This document shows, piece after piece, positions 27,009 through 35,560 of a stretch of DNA of 45,026 nucleotides; position 1 is the stretch's first letter; the number at the start of each line of letters is the position of its first letter. The position numbers were made by a program, and so were the translations under genes. A model generated the notes under the pieces. It searched no databases and was not told the DNA's origin. It worked only from the letters and a program-made list of their open reading frames with translations. Origin of the DNA: Candidatus Bacteroides merdigallinarum (lineage in GTDB: Bacteria > Bacteroidota > Bacteroidia > Bacteroidales > Bacteroidaceae); contig DXBX01000037.1 of NCBI GenBank assembly GCA_019116285.1, positions 1-45,026 of the forward strand, in the 5' to 3' direction.

Positions 27009-28649
27009 TCAGCATTTGCATTCCCAGGGCTTCAGCTGCTGGAAGAAGTCGTTGCCCTTGTCGTCCACCAGGATGAAGGCGGGGAAGTCCACCACCTGGA
27101 TCTTCCAGATGGCCTCCATGCCCAGTTCGGGATATTCCACGCACTCGATGCTCTTGATGCTGTTCATGGACAATACGGCTGCCGGGCCACCGATGCTGCC
27201 CAGGTAGAAGCCGCCATGCTTCTTGCAGGCGTCGGTGACTACCTGCGTGCGGTTGCCCTTGGCAATCATCACCATGGAGCCGCCATGGTCCTGGAACTCG
27301 TCCACGTAGGGGTCCATGCGGTTGGCCGTCGTCGGGCCCATGGAGCCGCAAGGCATGCCTTCGGGCGTCTTGGCCGGGCCGGCGTAGAGCACGGGATGGT
27401 CCTTGAAGTACTGCGGCAGGTCCTCGCCGGCATCCAGACGGGCTTTCAGCTTGGCGTGGGCGATATCCCTTGCCACGATGATGGTGCCGTTCAGGCTGAC
27501 GCGCGTGGCCACGGGGTACTGGGACAGTATCTTGCAGATCTTACTCATGGGCTGGTTCAGGTCGATGCGCACGGCATTGCCCTCGCCGGCATTGCGCAGT
27601 TCCTCGGGGATGAGCTCGCCGGGATTGTCATCCAGCTTCTCTATCCATACGCCGTCCTTGTTGATCTTAGCCTTGATGTTGCGGTCGGCCGAGCAGGACA
27701 CGCCCAGGCCGATGGGGCAGGACGCACCGTGGCGCGGCAGGCGGATGACGCGGATGTCATGGGCGAAGTACTTGCCGCCGAACTGGGCGCCCAGCCCGAT
27801 GCGGTGTGCCTCGGCCAGCAGCTCCTTCTCCAGCTCGACGTCGCGGAAGGCACGGCCCGTCTCGTCGCCCGTGGTGGGCAGATTGTCGTAGTAGTGGGTC
27901 GATGCCAGCTTCACCGTCAGCAGGTTCTTCTCTGCCGAGGTGCCGCCGATGACGAAGGCAATGTGATACGGGGGACAGGCCGCCGTGCCCAGCGTCTTCA
28001 TCTTCTCCACCAGGAAGGGAACCAGCGTGCCCGGGTTCTGGATGCGGGCCTTGGTCTCTTGGTAGAAGTAGGTTTTATTTGCCGAGCCGCCGCCCTTCAC
28101 CACGCAGAGGAACTTGTACTCATCGCCCTCCGTGGCCTCGATGTCAATCTGGGCGGGGAGGTTGCAGCGGGTGTTCACCTCGTCATACATGGTGAGGGGA
28201 GCGTTCTGCGAGTAGCGCAGGTTCTCCTCGGTGTAGGTCTTGTAGACTCCCTTGGACAGGGCCTCCTCGTCGCAGAAGCCGGTCCACACCTGCTGGCCCT
28301 TCTCGCCGTGGATGATGGCCGTGCCCGTGTCCTGGCAGAAGGGGAGCTTGCCCTTGCAGGCCACCTCGGCGTTGCGCAGGAAGGTCAGGGCCACATACTT
28401 GTCGTTGTCGCTGGCCTCGGGGTCGGTCAGGATCTTGGCCACCTGCTCGTTGTGCGAGCGGCGCAGCAGGAAGTTGACGTCGCGGAAGGCGGCATTGGTC
28501 AGGCGGGTCAATGCCTCGGGGCTAACCTTCAGGATGGGTTTGCCCTCAAACTCACTCACCGACACGCCCTCCTTGGTCAGGAGGTAGTACTCCGTGTCGT
28601 CCTTGCCCAACTGGAACATGGGCGCATACTTGAATTCGGGTGTTGCCAT
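27009..28649 (-). CDS. Fumarate hydratase, class I (iron-sulfur)
   Basis: 546 residues, single-chain class I fumarase with the alpha and beta parts fused, like E. coli FumA/FumB. Hydrates fumarate to malate (reversibly) with an oxygen-sensitive [4Fe-4S] cluster; the expected first ligand is Cys105 in LPFCQDTGT. Other conserved blocks are the [13 protein letters not shown] region, [17 protein letters not shown] and [17 protein letters not shown]. Start chosen at 28649 ([10 protein letters not shown]); the frame is open to 28805, but that stretch contains the promoter. In gut Bacteroidetes the enzyme works in the reverse direction on the way to succinate, together with fumarate reductase. Confidence 0.95.
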   Translation of the reverse strand: MATPEFKYAPMFQLGKDDTEYYLLTKEGVSVSEFEGKPILKVSPEALTRLTNAAFRDVNFLLRRSHNEQVAKILTDPEASDNDKYVALTFLRNAEVACKGKLPFCQDTGTAIIHGEKGQQVWTGFCDEEALSKGVYKTYTEENLRYSQNAPLTMYDEVNTRCNLPAQIDIEATEGDEYKFLCVVKGGGSANKTYFYQETKARIQNPGTLVPFLVEKMKTLGTAACPPYHIAFVIGGTSAEKNLLTVKLASTHYYDNLPTTGDETGRAFRDVELEKELLAEAHRIGLGAQFGGKYFAHDIRVIRLPRHGASCPIGLGVSCSADRNIKAKINKDGVWIEKLDDNPGELIPEELRNAGEGNAVRIDLNQPMSKICKILSQYPVATRVSLNGTIIVARDIAHAKLKARLDAGEDLPQYFKDHPVLYAGPAKTPEGMPCGSMGPTTANRMDPYVDEFQDHGGSMVMIAKGNRTQVVTDACKKHGGFYLGSIGGPAAVLSMNSIKSIECVEYPELGMEAIWKIQVVDFPAFILVDDKGNDFFQQLKPWECKC

Positions 28650-28693
28650 AATTACTATAAGTATATATGATTGGTTATTACTGTTCAGCCTCG

Positions 28694-28701
28694 CAAAGGT
28701 A
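28694..28701 (-). promoter_or_regulatory. Fumarase promoter, -7 element
   Basis: Minus-strand TACCTTTG (28701-28694), 45 bp before the ATG. A -33 box is not clear. Confidence 0.5.
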
Positions 28702-28776
28702 GTAATATTCTCGGAATATCCATACCCCCGCACCCATATTTTACACCCCCTCCCCCCGAAAAACCATCCCCGACCA

Positions 28777-28808
28777 TTTGGATACCTCACTGAGTCTCCG
28801 TACATTTG
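28777..28808 (+). promoter_or_regulatory. Promoter of the HU-like/DUF4469 gene
   Basis: TTTG (28777-28780), a 20-bp spacer and TACATTTG (28801-28808). The ATG at 28839 is about 25 nt past the expected transcription start. Confidence 0.7.
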
Positions 28809-28838
28809 CCACTACTAACCCCCAAAATATATTGCATT

Positions 28839-29690
28839 ATGTCAACCACATTCCAGAACCTTATCAGCCTCATGGCCTATGAAGCCGTGCTGACCGAACG
28901 TAAAGACGACTACTACCTCCGTGCCAAGACCGTCGGGTCCCTGGACCTCCGCTCCATCGCCCGCGAGTATGCAGCGCAGAACAACCTCAACGAGGACCAG
29001 GTCTATGCCATCCTCAACGGGGCGGAGCAGATCAAGGCCCGGGCCGTCGCCTCCGGCTACATCGTCAACACCCCCACCGCCCTCTACCAGCCCTCCGCCA
29101 CGGGCACCGTGCTCAAGGCCGACCTCTCCAAGCCCGTGGACCACGACAAGGTGAAGGTCTACGCCACCATCTCCCAGGGCCCGCAGATGCGCGAGGCCAT
29201 GCAGGCCTGCCGCCTGGAGATCTTCACCCAGCCCGCCGTGGTGGGCCCGCTGCTGAACGGCGCCGTGGCCGAGACCCGTGCCGCCGACGGCACCACCCTG
29301 ACCCGCACCGCCCCCACCCCGGGCAAGAACCTCACCCTGACGGGCAGGAACATCAAGGTGGTGGGCACCGACCCCAGCGTGGGCGTCACCCTCACCTCGG
29401 TGGAGAACCCCGACACGGTCATCCGCATCACCCCCGCCGACATCACCATCAACGAGCCTACCCGCCTCATCTTCGTACTGCCCACGACCGTCACCGACGG
29501 GCTGTGGACAGTGAGTGTGACGACGCAGTTTGGCAGCAATCGTATTATGGTCAAGAAGCCACGTACCTATGTACTCGATACCCCACTGGCTGTGGGTACC
29601 GCCTATGTACCCCCCACCGAGAGTGAGGGCAGTGATACAGAGCAGCCCGGCGGCGGTGAGGAAGAGGGCGAAGAAGGCACCTATGGATAA
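28839..29690 (+). CDS. HU-like DNA-binding domain protein with DUF4469
   Basis: 283 residues from the ATG at 28839 (MSTTFQNLISLMAYEAVLTERKDDYYLRAK). Family resemblance: an N-terminal HU-like DNA-binding domain (about 1-125) as found in Bacteroidetes 'DNA-binding domain-containing protein', and a C-terminal Ig-like DUF4469 domain (about 165-250; GKNLTLTGRNIKVVGTDPSVGVTL). The last 20 residues are acidic and Gly/Glu-rich (EQPGGGEEEGEEG), a possible flexible tail. No signal peptide is visible, so it is probably cytosolic. Target and role unknown. It has its own promoter and is followed at once by the 24-bp hairpin repeat array. Confidence 0.78.
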   Translation: MSTTFQNLISLMAYEAVLTERKDDYYLRAKTVGSLDLRSIAREYAAQNNLNEDQVYAILNGAEQIKARAVASGYIVNTPTALYQPSATGTVLKADLSKPVDHDKVKVYATISQGPQMREAMQACRLEIFTQPAVVGPLLNGAVAETRAADGTTLTRTAPTPGKNLTLTGRNIKVVGTDPSVGVTLTSVENPDTVIRITPADITINEPTRLIFVLPTTVTDGLWTVSVTTQFGSNRIMVKKPRTYVLDTPLAVGTAYVPPTESEGSDTEQPGGGEEEGEEGTYG

Positions 29691-29699
29691 AATCTGAAT

Positions 29700-29841
29700 C
29701 GTGCGCCACCGCACGAGCGTAATCGTGCACCCCTGCACGAGCATAAGCGTGCGCCACCGCACGAGCATAAGCGTGCACCACCGCACGAGCATAAGCGTGC
29801 ACCACCGCACGAGCATAGGCGAGCACCCCCGCACGAGAAAA
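29700..29841. repeat. 24-bp tandem hairpin repeats (six copies)
   Basis: Units begin at 29700, 29724, 29748, 29772, 29796 and 29820. Each reads arm + 4-nt loop + arm + AGCATAAG. Units 1 and 3 have CGTGCG/CGCACG; unit 2 has CGTGCA/TGCACG, a paired change that keeps the stem. Units 4-5 show an A-C mismatch; unit 6 is degenerate. The array starts nine bases after the DUF4469 gene stop. Confidence 0.92.
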
Positions 29842-30030
29842 GGTATCCCATTTCCCCTCCTCCGGGGAGGAGGGGTGGCCAAAGGCCGGGGTGGTAGCGG
29901 CAGCAACCAACGCTAAATCCGACCTGGGTTGCCGCTACCACCTCCCCCTTCGGGTACTCACCCCCTCCGGCTCCCCCGTTATCGGGGGAGAGCAACCTCC
30001 CCGGAGGAGGAGAAATAAGTTACCACCGTT
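29842..30030. repeat. Nested palindromic element, long copy
   Basis: Begins GGTATCCCATTTCCCCTCC and ends AATAAGTTACCACCGTT. Inside are GGAGGAGG/CCTCC arms, an inner stem GTGGTAGCGGC (29891-29901) with GCCGCTACCAC (29931-29941), and GCTCCCCCGTTATCGGGGGAG. A short copy with the same two ends but no middle lies at 35561-35612. No gene found in 29691-30163. Confidence 0.75.
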
Positions 30031-30074
30031 CCTATCACCCCCATAAATTATCGGTTAACATCCCCCTACAAACA

Positions 30075-30138
30075 AGGCGCGGATGGCGCGGGACACACGG
30101 ACCTAAACCCTTCCGTGAAATCCGCGTCATCCGCGCCT
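30075..30138. terminator. Large stem-loop between the palindromic element and the IbrB-like gene
   Basis: AGGCGCGGATG (30075-30085) pairs with CATCCGCGCCT (30128-30138); the stem continues with CGCGG/CCGCG and an inner CACGGA/TCCGTG. It lies 25 bp beyond the end of the IbrB-like gene and may end its transcript. The composition suggests a dispersed palindromic repeat rather than a simple terminator. Confidence 0.6.
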
Positions 30139-30163
30139 ATATATTTATATCCTGCCTCCCCGC

Positions 30164-30816
30164 CTACTCGTCCGCATTGAAGGTATATTCCTCCTTCTGG
30201 TCGGGGATGGTGAAGTCGCGGTGGGCGAAGAGCTCGGCCAGGCCGGATATCTGCTTGAGGCGGAGCACCTCGTCGCGGTCCATGCCGATGTTCTTCATGA
30301 TCCACTCGTCGGACATGCCGGCCTTGTCCAGCTCGGCCACGATGTTGGACATCAGCTCGATGTTGTGCGCGCCGCGGGCGCGGTTGTGGCGGATGGTGGA
30401 GGCATGCGGTTGGAGATGTCCTTCTCGATGACCACGACGGGCAGCAGCCCCTTCTCGCGCTCGTAGATGCGCTTGGAGGTCTTGAGCACGCGGTAGCGGT
30501 GGAATCCGTCCACGATGACGTAGCGGTCCTTGTCCGCCTCGTAGTAGCAGACGCAGGGCATGGTGAAGCCGTCCTCCCAGATGGAGAGCTCCAGCAGGCG
30601 CATCTCGGGGGGCGCGACGACGTTGGGGTTGTAATCGTTGGCGAAGACTTTCTCCACGGGCACGGCGCGGACGTTGTACACGGGGCTTTGGTAGGTGTCC
30701 TGCGGGGTCTCCTGCGGAGGGTCCTGGGGGGTATCCTGGGGGGTGTCTTGGGGAGTGTCTTGTGTCCCGAACAGGCTCGGGGTCTCCCCGGTGGTGTCTT
30801 GCTTCTTCTTCCTCAT
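30164..30816 (-). pseudogene. IbrB-like ParB/sulfiredoxin-domain protein, frameshifted
   Basis: Two frames together encode about 217 residues. From MRKKKQDTTGE at 30816: a low-complexity stretch with about six T-P-Q-D units, then a ParB N-terminal-like domain (VEKVFANDYNPNVV ... DGFTMPCVCYYE ... YVIVDGFHRYRVL). Near 30403 one base is missing: reading ATGCCTCC where ATGGCCTCC is expected. After the shift the frame continues as RHNRARGAHN, then MSNIVAELDKAGMSDEWIMK to a TAG at 30164, matching the expected C-terminal half of IbrB. Without the shift, translation runs out of the domain. IbrB and IbrA activate eib genes in E. coli; mechanism unknown. The start overlaps the IbrA-like stop (ATGA). 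The lesion could be real or a sequencing error. Confidence 0.8.
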
Positions 30817-32114
30817 AACATCATGTTCTTGAATTGTTCCATAATCTTGTCCCTGCGGTAGGCCTCCTCCTTGGTGAGGGCGAATCCCATGTACTTGCAG
30901 GCGTGGTCGTTCTTCAGTATGCAGATGCACATGCGCTTGTAGGTGGGTATCTCGCGGAACTCGGGTATGTCGATGTCATCCAGGTAGGCCATGCGCACGG
31001 GGCGCTTGTGGGTCTTGTAGTTGGTGGTGTTCATCACCTCGATGGGCACGCCGGCGTCGCGCAGGCGCTGGATGGTGGTCTCGGACAGTACGCCTCCCTT
31101 GGTGCGCCAGAACTCGATGCTGACGGTCAGCTTGCGCAGGTAGTTGCGCCGGGTCTCCTCGGGCAGGGTGGAGAGGAGGAACTGCATGAATCCCTTCCAC
31201 GTATATCCCTTGGGCAGGCGGATGGACTGCCAGCCCATGGCGCGGGTGCCTCCGTAGATGCCGGTGAAGTTGACGCCGTTGACGCGGCCTATCATCTTGC
31301 CCCAGGTGTTGGGGTCGATGACGCGGTAGAGCTTGAGGCTGTCCTGGGCCTCGCAGAGGAAGGGGCTGGCCACGCGCTGCCGCTCGATGCTGACCCCTGC
31401 CATGTAGTAGAGGTCGTAGAGGTGGTTGTAGGCGTAGCCGAACTTGCCGTTGGCGGTCCAGATGTCCACGGTCTTCCAGTCGAAGAGGGGGTAGGCGTTG
31501 TAGACGTCGTTGCCCAGCTTGGAGGTCCAGCGGTAGTTGTGGTACATCTGGTACTTGCGGGCCAGGTGTATGCTGCGCCAGCGGTTGAAGCTCTCCTGGG
31601 TGCGTATGCCGATGAGGTAGCAGGAGCGGGCGGCGTCCTTCTTCTGGTGGAGCCACTTGGCGAAGTGCATCTGGAACTCATAGTCCCACATCTCGGGGGT
31701 GTAGAAGGGGAAGTCGGCCTTGGTCATGCATCCCTCGGGCATCTGCCGGACCCAGATGTCCCGCATCTCCTCGTCCCAGGGTCGCCAGTAGCTCTGGTAC
31801 ATCGAGGTGCAGGTGGCCACGCGGAAGGGCACGCAGACGCGGTAGACCTCGAGGATGTCCTTGTTGTCCTCCAGGACGCGGTCCACGTACTCGATGGTGT
31901 GGTGGTACTGTATCTCGTAGTCCATGTGGAAGACGCAGAGCTTGCGGTCGGGGCAGTGGCGGCGGATGTAGTCCATGCAGAGGTGCAGCAGCACGCCGCT
32001 GTCCTTGCCTCCGGAGAAGGATACGCACACGTTGTCGAACTCCCGGAAGATGATGTCCAGGCGCTCCATGGCCAGCTCGTAGACGTTCTTGCCGTAGCTG
32101 TTACCTTGATCCAT
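30813..32114 (-). CDS. IbrA-like PAPS-reductase family protein (DUF3440)
   Basis: 433 residues. N-terminal adenine-nucleotide alpha-hydrolase (PP-loop) domain of the PAPS reductase family with the P-loop VSFSGGKDSG (31-40), then DYEIQYHHTIEYVDRVL and a long C-terminal DUF3440 region with DWKTVDIWTANGKFGYAYNHLYDLYYMAG. This order matches IbrA of E. coli. It probably activates a substrate with ATP, but the sulfate-reduction Cys motif is absent in the visible C-terminus, so assimilation of sulfate is unlikely. The same fold is used in DNA phosphorothioation (DndC, SspD). Upstream the GNAT gene overlaps by 14 bases, and downstream the IbrB-like gene overlaps by four. Confidence 0.88.
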   Translation of the reverse strand: MDQGNSYGKNVYELAMERLDIIFREFDNVCVSFSGGKDSGVLLHLCMDYIRRHCPDRKLCVFHMDYEIQYHHTIEYVDRVLEDNKDILEVYRVCVPFRVATCTSMYQSYWRPWDEEMRDIWVRQMPEGCMTKADFPFYTPEMWDYEFQMHFAKWLHQKKDAARSCYLIGIRTQESFNRWRSIHLARKYQMYHNYRWTSKLGNDVYNAYPLFDWKTVDIWTANGKFGYAYNHLYDLYYMAGVSIERQRVASPFLCEAQDSLKLYRVIDPNTWGKMIGRVNGVNFTGIYGGTRAMGWQSIRLPKGYTWKGFMQFLLSTLPEETRRNYLRKLTVSIEFWRTKGGVLSETTIQRLRDAGVPIEVMNTTNYKTHKRPVRMAYLDDIDIPEFREIPTYKRMCICILKNDHACKYMGFALTKEEAYRRDKIMEQFKNMML

Positions 32115-32511
32115 GCCGGGGCTCCTTTCTCATGCGTATGTAGCGTGTCCACTCCTTCTCCACGGTGAAGCCTGCGGCACGGAAGGTGTCGGCATCCTCG
32201 CGGAAGGCCACGGCCTCCAGCGGGGTGCCCGAGAAGGCGGACAGCACCCTCTCCAGCAGGGCGGTGAGCATGGCGGCGTTCTTGTCCCGGATGTAGTAGT
32301 TGTTGATGACGTACCCCGAGCGCTTGCACTCCACGGGGAGGAAGCCCAGGACCACGTCGGAGAAGTCTTCCTTCGCCACGAACCATACGAAGCGGGTCGA
32401 CGTGCGGAAGGGGAAGTTGTAGTTCTGCTTCAGCACCGCGGGGTCCATCACCAGGGGACCCACCAGGCGGTAGAGCTCATCTTCGGTGCCACTCAGTTCT
32501 ATGATATGCAT
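32101..32511 (-). CDS. GNAT-fold acetyltransferase-like protein
   Basis: 136 residues with a plausible GNAT layout: FVWFVAKEDFSDVVLGFLPVE (beta-strands 2-4), YVINNYYIRDKNAAMLTALLERVL (beta-4/helix with the acetyl-CoA-binding turn, though the classic Q/R-x-x-G-x-G/A is not clear), and ADTFRAAGFTVEKEWTRYIRMRK (the C-terminal strand). The overlap with the IbrA-like gene (14 bases) and the same strand make it the first gene of a three-gene operon. Substrate unknown. It could act on the IbrAB-like partners or the same target; that is inference from context only. Confidence 0.65.
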   Translation of the reverse strand: MHIIELSGTEDELYRLVGPLVMDPAVLKQNYNFPFRTSTRFVWFVAKEDFSDVVLGFLPVECKRSGYVINNYYIRDKNAAMLTALLERVLSAFSGTPLEAVAFREDADTFRAAGFTVEKEWTRYIRMRKEPRHGSR

Positions 32512-32531
32512 AGGGTTATTCGTTTATCGGT

Positions 32532-32556
32532 GTAGGGGCGGGGCTTGCCCCCGCCC
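32532..32556 (+). repeat. GC-rich dispersed palindrome, copy 1
   Basis: A 25-bp sequence beginning GTAGGGGCGGGG and ending CCCCCGCCC, a hairpin with a CTTG loop. It occurs exactly in inverted orientation at 39050-39074, and a variant is at 38998-39023. Here it sits between the GNAT gene start and the trpB end. Confidence 0.8.
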
Positions 32557-32562
32557 GGGTTC

Positions 32563-33924
32563 TTACTTGTCTATCTCGTCCAGGTTCTCCTGTATCTCCC
32601 GGTCGGTCAGCTCATAGTTCACCAGGTCGCCGGCCAGGTACTTGTCGTAGGATGCCATGTCGATGAGTCCGTGGCCGGAGAGGTTGAAGAGGATGACCTT
32701 CTCCTCGCCCGTCTCCTTGCAGCGGTTGGCCTCGCGGATGGTGGCGGCGATGGCGTGGCAGGACTCCGGCGCGGGAATGATGCCCTCGGCCTTGGCGAAG
32801 AGGCACCCGGCCTCGAACGACTCCAGCTGCTGGATGTCCACGGCCTCCATCAGCCCGTCCTTCAGCAGCTGGCTGACGATGACGCCCGCCCCATGATAGC
32901 GCAGGCCGCCGGCGTGGATGTTGGCGGGGGCGAAGTTGTGGCCCAGGGTGAACATGGGCAGCAGGGGGGTGTAGCCCGCCTCGTCGCCGAAGTCATAGCG
33001 GAACTGTCCGCGGGTCAGCTTGGGGCAGGAGGCCGGCTCGGCGGCGATATATCTTGTCTGCTTGCCCTCCAGGATGGTGTGGCGCATGAAGGGGAAGGCG
33101 ATGCCCCCGAAGTTGGAGCCTCCGCCGAAGCAGGCGATGACCATGTCGGGGTATTCGCCGGCCAGGGCCATCTGCTTCTCCGCCTCCAGGCCGATGATGG
33201 TCTGGTGGAGGGTGACGTGGCTCAAGACGGAGCCCAGGGTGTACTTACAGTGGGGCGTGGTGCGTGCCAGCTCGATGGCCTCGGAGATGGCGGTGCCCAG
33301 CGAGCCCTGGTGGTTGGGGTGGGCGGTCAGGATGTCCTTGCCGGCGCGGGTGGACATGGAGGGCGAGGGGGTGACCTGTGCCCCGTAGGTCTGCATGATG
33401 CTGCGGCGGTAGGGCTTCTGCTCGTAGCTGATCTTCACCTGGTAGACGGCAGCCTCCAGGCCGAAGAGGCGGGCGGCGTAAGACAGGGCACAGCCCCACT
33501 GTCCGGCACCGGTCTCGGTGGTGACGTTGGTCACGCCCTCCTGCTTGCAGTAGTAGGCCTGCGCCAGGGCGGAGTTGAGCTTGTGCGACCCCATGGGGCT
33601 GACGCTCTCGTTCTTGAAGTAGATATGCGCCGGCGTACCCAGGGCCTCCTCCAGGCCGTAGGCACGCACCAGGGGCGTGCTGCGGTAGTACTTGTACATG
33701 TCGCGCACCGGCTCGGGGATCTCGATCCACTGGTCCGTCTGGTTCAGCTCCTGGCGGCACAGCTCCTCGGCGAAGACGGGATAGAGGTCCTCCGGCTTCA
33801 GGGGCTCGCGGGTGGCGGGGTTCAGCGGGGGCAGGGGCTTGTTCACCATGTCCGCCTGAATGTTATACCAGTACCGGGGAATCTCCTCCTCGGGCAGCAT
33901 GAATCGTTTCTGTCTTTCCTTCAT
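32563..33924 (-). CDS. Tryptophan synthase beta chain-like protein (TrpB2 type)
   Basis: 453 residues. PLP enzyme of the TrpB2 (COG1350) group, longer than normal TrpB and found without TrpA next to it. The PLP-binding lysine is Lys115 in GSHKLNSALA; the phosphate loop is CFGGGSNFGG, and ETGAGQWG is the catalytic-Glu block. TrpB2 makes tryptophan from serine and indole, acting as indole salvage enzyme or with a distant partner. Start at 33924 (MKERQKRFML); the frame stays open upstream through the promoter. No trp genes neighbour it in the window. Confidence 0.93.
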   Translation of the reverse strand: MKERQKRFMLPEEEIPRYWYNIQADMVNKPLPPLNPATREPLKPEDLYPVFAEELCRQELNQTDQWIEIPEPVRDMYKYYRSTPLVRAYGLEEALGTPAHIYFKNESVSPMGSHKLNSALAQAYYCKQEGVTNVTTETGAGQWGCALSYAARLFGLEAAVYQVKISYEQKPYRRSIMQTYGAQVTPSPSMSTRAGKDILTAHPNHQGSLGTAISEAIELARTTPHCKYTLGSVLSHVTLHQTIIGLEAEKQMALAGEYPDMVIACFGGGSNFGGIAFPFMRHTILEGKQTRYIAAEPASCPKLTRGQFRYDFGDEAGYTPLLPMFTLGHNFAPANIHAGGLRYHGAGVIVSQLLKDGLMEAVDIQQLESFEAGCLFAKAEGIIPAPESCHAIAATIREANRCKETGEEKVILFNLSGHGLIDMASYDKYLAGDLVNYELTDREIQENLDEIDK

Positions 33925-33952
33925 AATTGTATGGTATTTGGTGTTCGGGGGG

Positions 33953-33980
33953 CAAATGTAGGCAATATTTCCCATACAAA
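33953..33980 (-). promoter_or_regulatory. Putative trpB2 promoter
   Basis: Minus-strand TACATTTG (33960-33953), with TTTG (33980-33977) only 16 bp upstream. Confidence 0.5.
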
Positions 33981-34052
33981 GAAGTATTCCCTGCAAAAAG
34001 ATAGGCAGGAGGGAAATACAGGCGGCAATCTGTCAATATATGGCCCGCCCCC

Positions 34053-34083
34053 TTGCACACCTCCGACGGATTACCTACCTTTG
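34053..34083 (+). promoter_or_regulatory. Promoter of cardiolipin synthase gene
   Basis: TTG (34053-34055), 20 bp, TACCTTTG (34076-34083). The start codon at 34117 is about 25 nt past the expected transcript start. Confidence 0.65.
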
Positions 34084-34116
34084 CCTCCCACAGACTACCA
34101 ACCATCAACTACAGAC

Positions 34117-35556
34117 ATGGACTGGAACCTCCTCATACAGCAACTGGCCGCCGTGGCCTTCGACCTGGTATTCTGGGTCCTCATCATCGGCACCATCCTG
34201 GTCATCGTCATGGACAACCGCAACCCCGTGAAGACCATGGCCTGGATACTGGTGCTCGTCTTCCTGCCCGTCGTGGGACTGGTGTTCTACATCTTCTTCG
34301 GCCGCAGCCGTCGCCACGAGCGCATCATCGGCAAGAAGGTCTACAACCACCTGCTCAAGAAGCCCATGGCCGAATACCTCTCCCAGCCCCCCGAGGCCCT
34401 GCCCGAGGCCTATGCCCGCCTCATCACCCTCTTCCGCCACGTCAACCAGTCCCTCCCCTTCGAGGGCAACGACGTGCAGACCTACACCTCGGGCTACACC
34501 TACCTCCAGGCCCTGCTGCAAGAGCTGGGCCGCGCCCGCCGGCACATCCACCTGGAGACCTACATCATCGAGGACGACGCCGTGGGCCGCCTGGTGCGCG
34601 ACGCACTGATGGAGCGGGCCCGTGCCGGCGTCGAGGTGAGGGTCATCTATGACGACGTGGGCTGCTGGCACGTCCCCCACCGCTTCTTCGAGACGATGCG
34701 CGAGGCAGGCATCGAGGTGCGCAGCTTCCTCAAGGTACGCTTCCCCCACTTCACCAACAAGGTCAACTACCGCAACCACCGCAAGGTGGTGGTCGTGGAC
34801 GGACAGGTGGGCTTCGTGGGAGGCATGAACCTGGCCGAGCGCTACGTCCGCGGCTTCGACTGGGGCTGCTGGCGCGACACCCAGCTGCGACTGCGTGGCA
34901 GGGCCGTGCACGGCCTGCAGACCGCCTTCCTGCTGGACTGGTACTTCGTGGACCGCATGCTCATGACCGACGCCAGGTACTTCCCCCGCATAGACACCCC
35001 CGCCGGCACCTCCCTCGTCCAGGTGGTCACCAGCGAACCCGTGGGCCCCTGGCGCGAGATCATGCAAGGCCTGCTCATGGCCATCGCCTCCGCCCGCCGC
35101 TACTTCTACATCCAGACCCCCTACTTCCTCCCCACCGACCCCCTGCTGGCCGCCCTCCAGACAGCCGCCCTCAGCGGGGTGGACGTGCGCCTCATGCTAC
35201 CCGCCCGCACCGACAGCCGCCTCACCCAGCTCGCCTCGCGCTCCTACCTGGCCGACGTGCTCCGTGCCGGCGTCAAGGTCTACCTCTACCGCCCCGGCTT
35301 CCTCCACTCCAAGCTCATGGTGTCCGACGACTGCCTCTCCACCGTAGGCTCCACCAACATGGACTTCCGCAGCTTCGAGCACAACTTCGAGGTCAACGCC
35401 TTCATCTACGACACCGAGACCGCCCTGCTGATGCGCGAGGTCTTCCTGCAGGACCAGCGCCAATGCCGCCAGCTCTCCCTCCGGCAGTGGGAGAAGCGCC
35501 CCAGACGGCAGAAGGCCCTGGAGAGCATCGTACGCCTCCTCTCGCCCCTGCTGTAA
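34117..35556 (+). CDS. cls: Cardiolipin synthase (phospholipase D family)
   Basis: 479 residues. Joins two phosphatidylglycerol molecules into cardiolipin, or a closely related reaction, at the inner membrane. Two N-terminal transmembrane helices (about 6-28 and 36-57), then two phospholipase D motifs: HRKVVVVDGQVGFVGGMN (His221, Lys223) and HSKLMVSDDCLSTVGSTNMD (His397, Lys399). Start chosen at 34117 (MDWNLLIQQ); the frame is open far upstream only because it runs antisense to trpB2. The surrounding region is strongly G+C-rich. It ends 4 bp before the short palindromic element. Confidence 0.95.
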   Translation: MDWNLLIQQLAAVAFDLVFWVLIIGTILVIVMDNRNPVKTMAWILVLVFLPVVGLVFYIFFGRSRRHERIIGKKVYNHLLKKPMAEYLSQPPEALPEAYARLITLFRHVNQSLPFEGNDVQTYTSGYTYLQALLQELGRARRHIHLETYIIEDDAVGRLVRDALMERARAGVEVRVIYDDVGCWHVPHRFFETMREAGIEVRSFLKVRFPHFTNKVNYRNHRKVVVVDGQVGFVGGMNLAERYVRGFDWGCWRDTQLRLRGRAVHGLQTAFLLDWYFVDRMLMTDARYFPRIDTPAGTSLVQVVTSEPVGPWREIMQGLLMAIASARRYFYIQTPYFLPTDPLLAALQTAALSGVDVRLMLPARTDSRLTQLASRSYLADVLRAGVKVYLYRPGFLHSKLMVSDDCLSTVGSTNMDFRSFEHNFEVNAFIYDTETALLMREVFLQDQRQCRQLSLRQWEKRPRRQKALESIVRLLSPLL

Positions 35557-35560
35557 CCGG

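Noticed and set aside
28650..28805. N-terminal extension of fumarase
   Set aside because: It covers the promoter box at 28694-28701, and the family starts near 28649.
29701..29916. 71-residue frame within the 24-bp array
   Set aside because: It is a translation of the repeat units only; there is no start signal.
32545..34116. N-terminal extension of the cardiolipin synthase frame to 1003 residues
   Set aside because: The extra part is antisense to trpB2; the promoter and the ATG at 34117 give a normal Cls.
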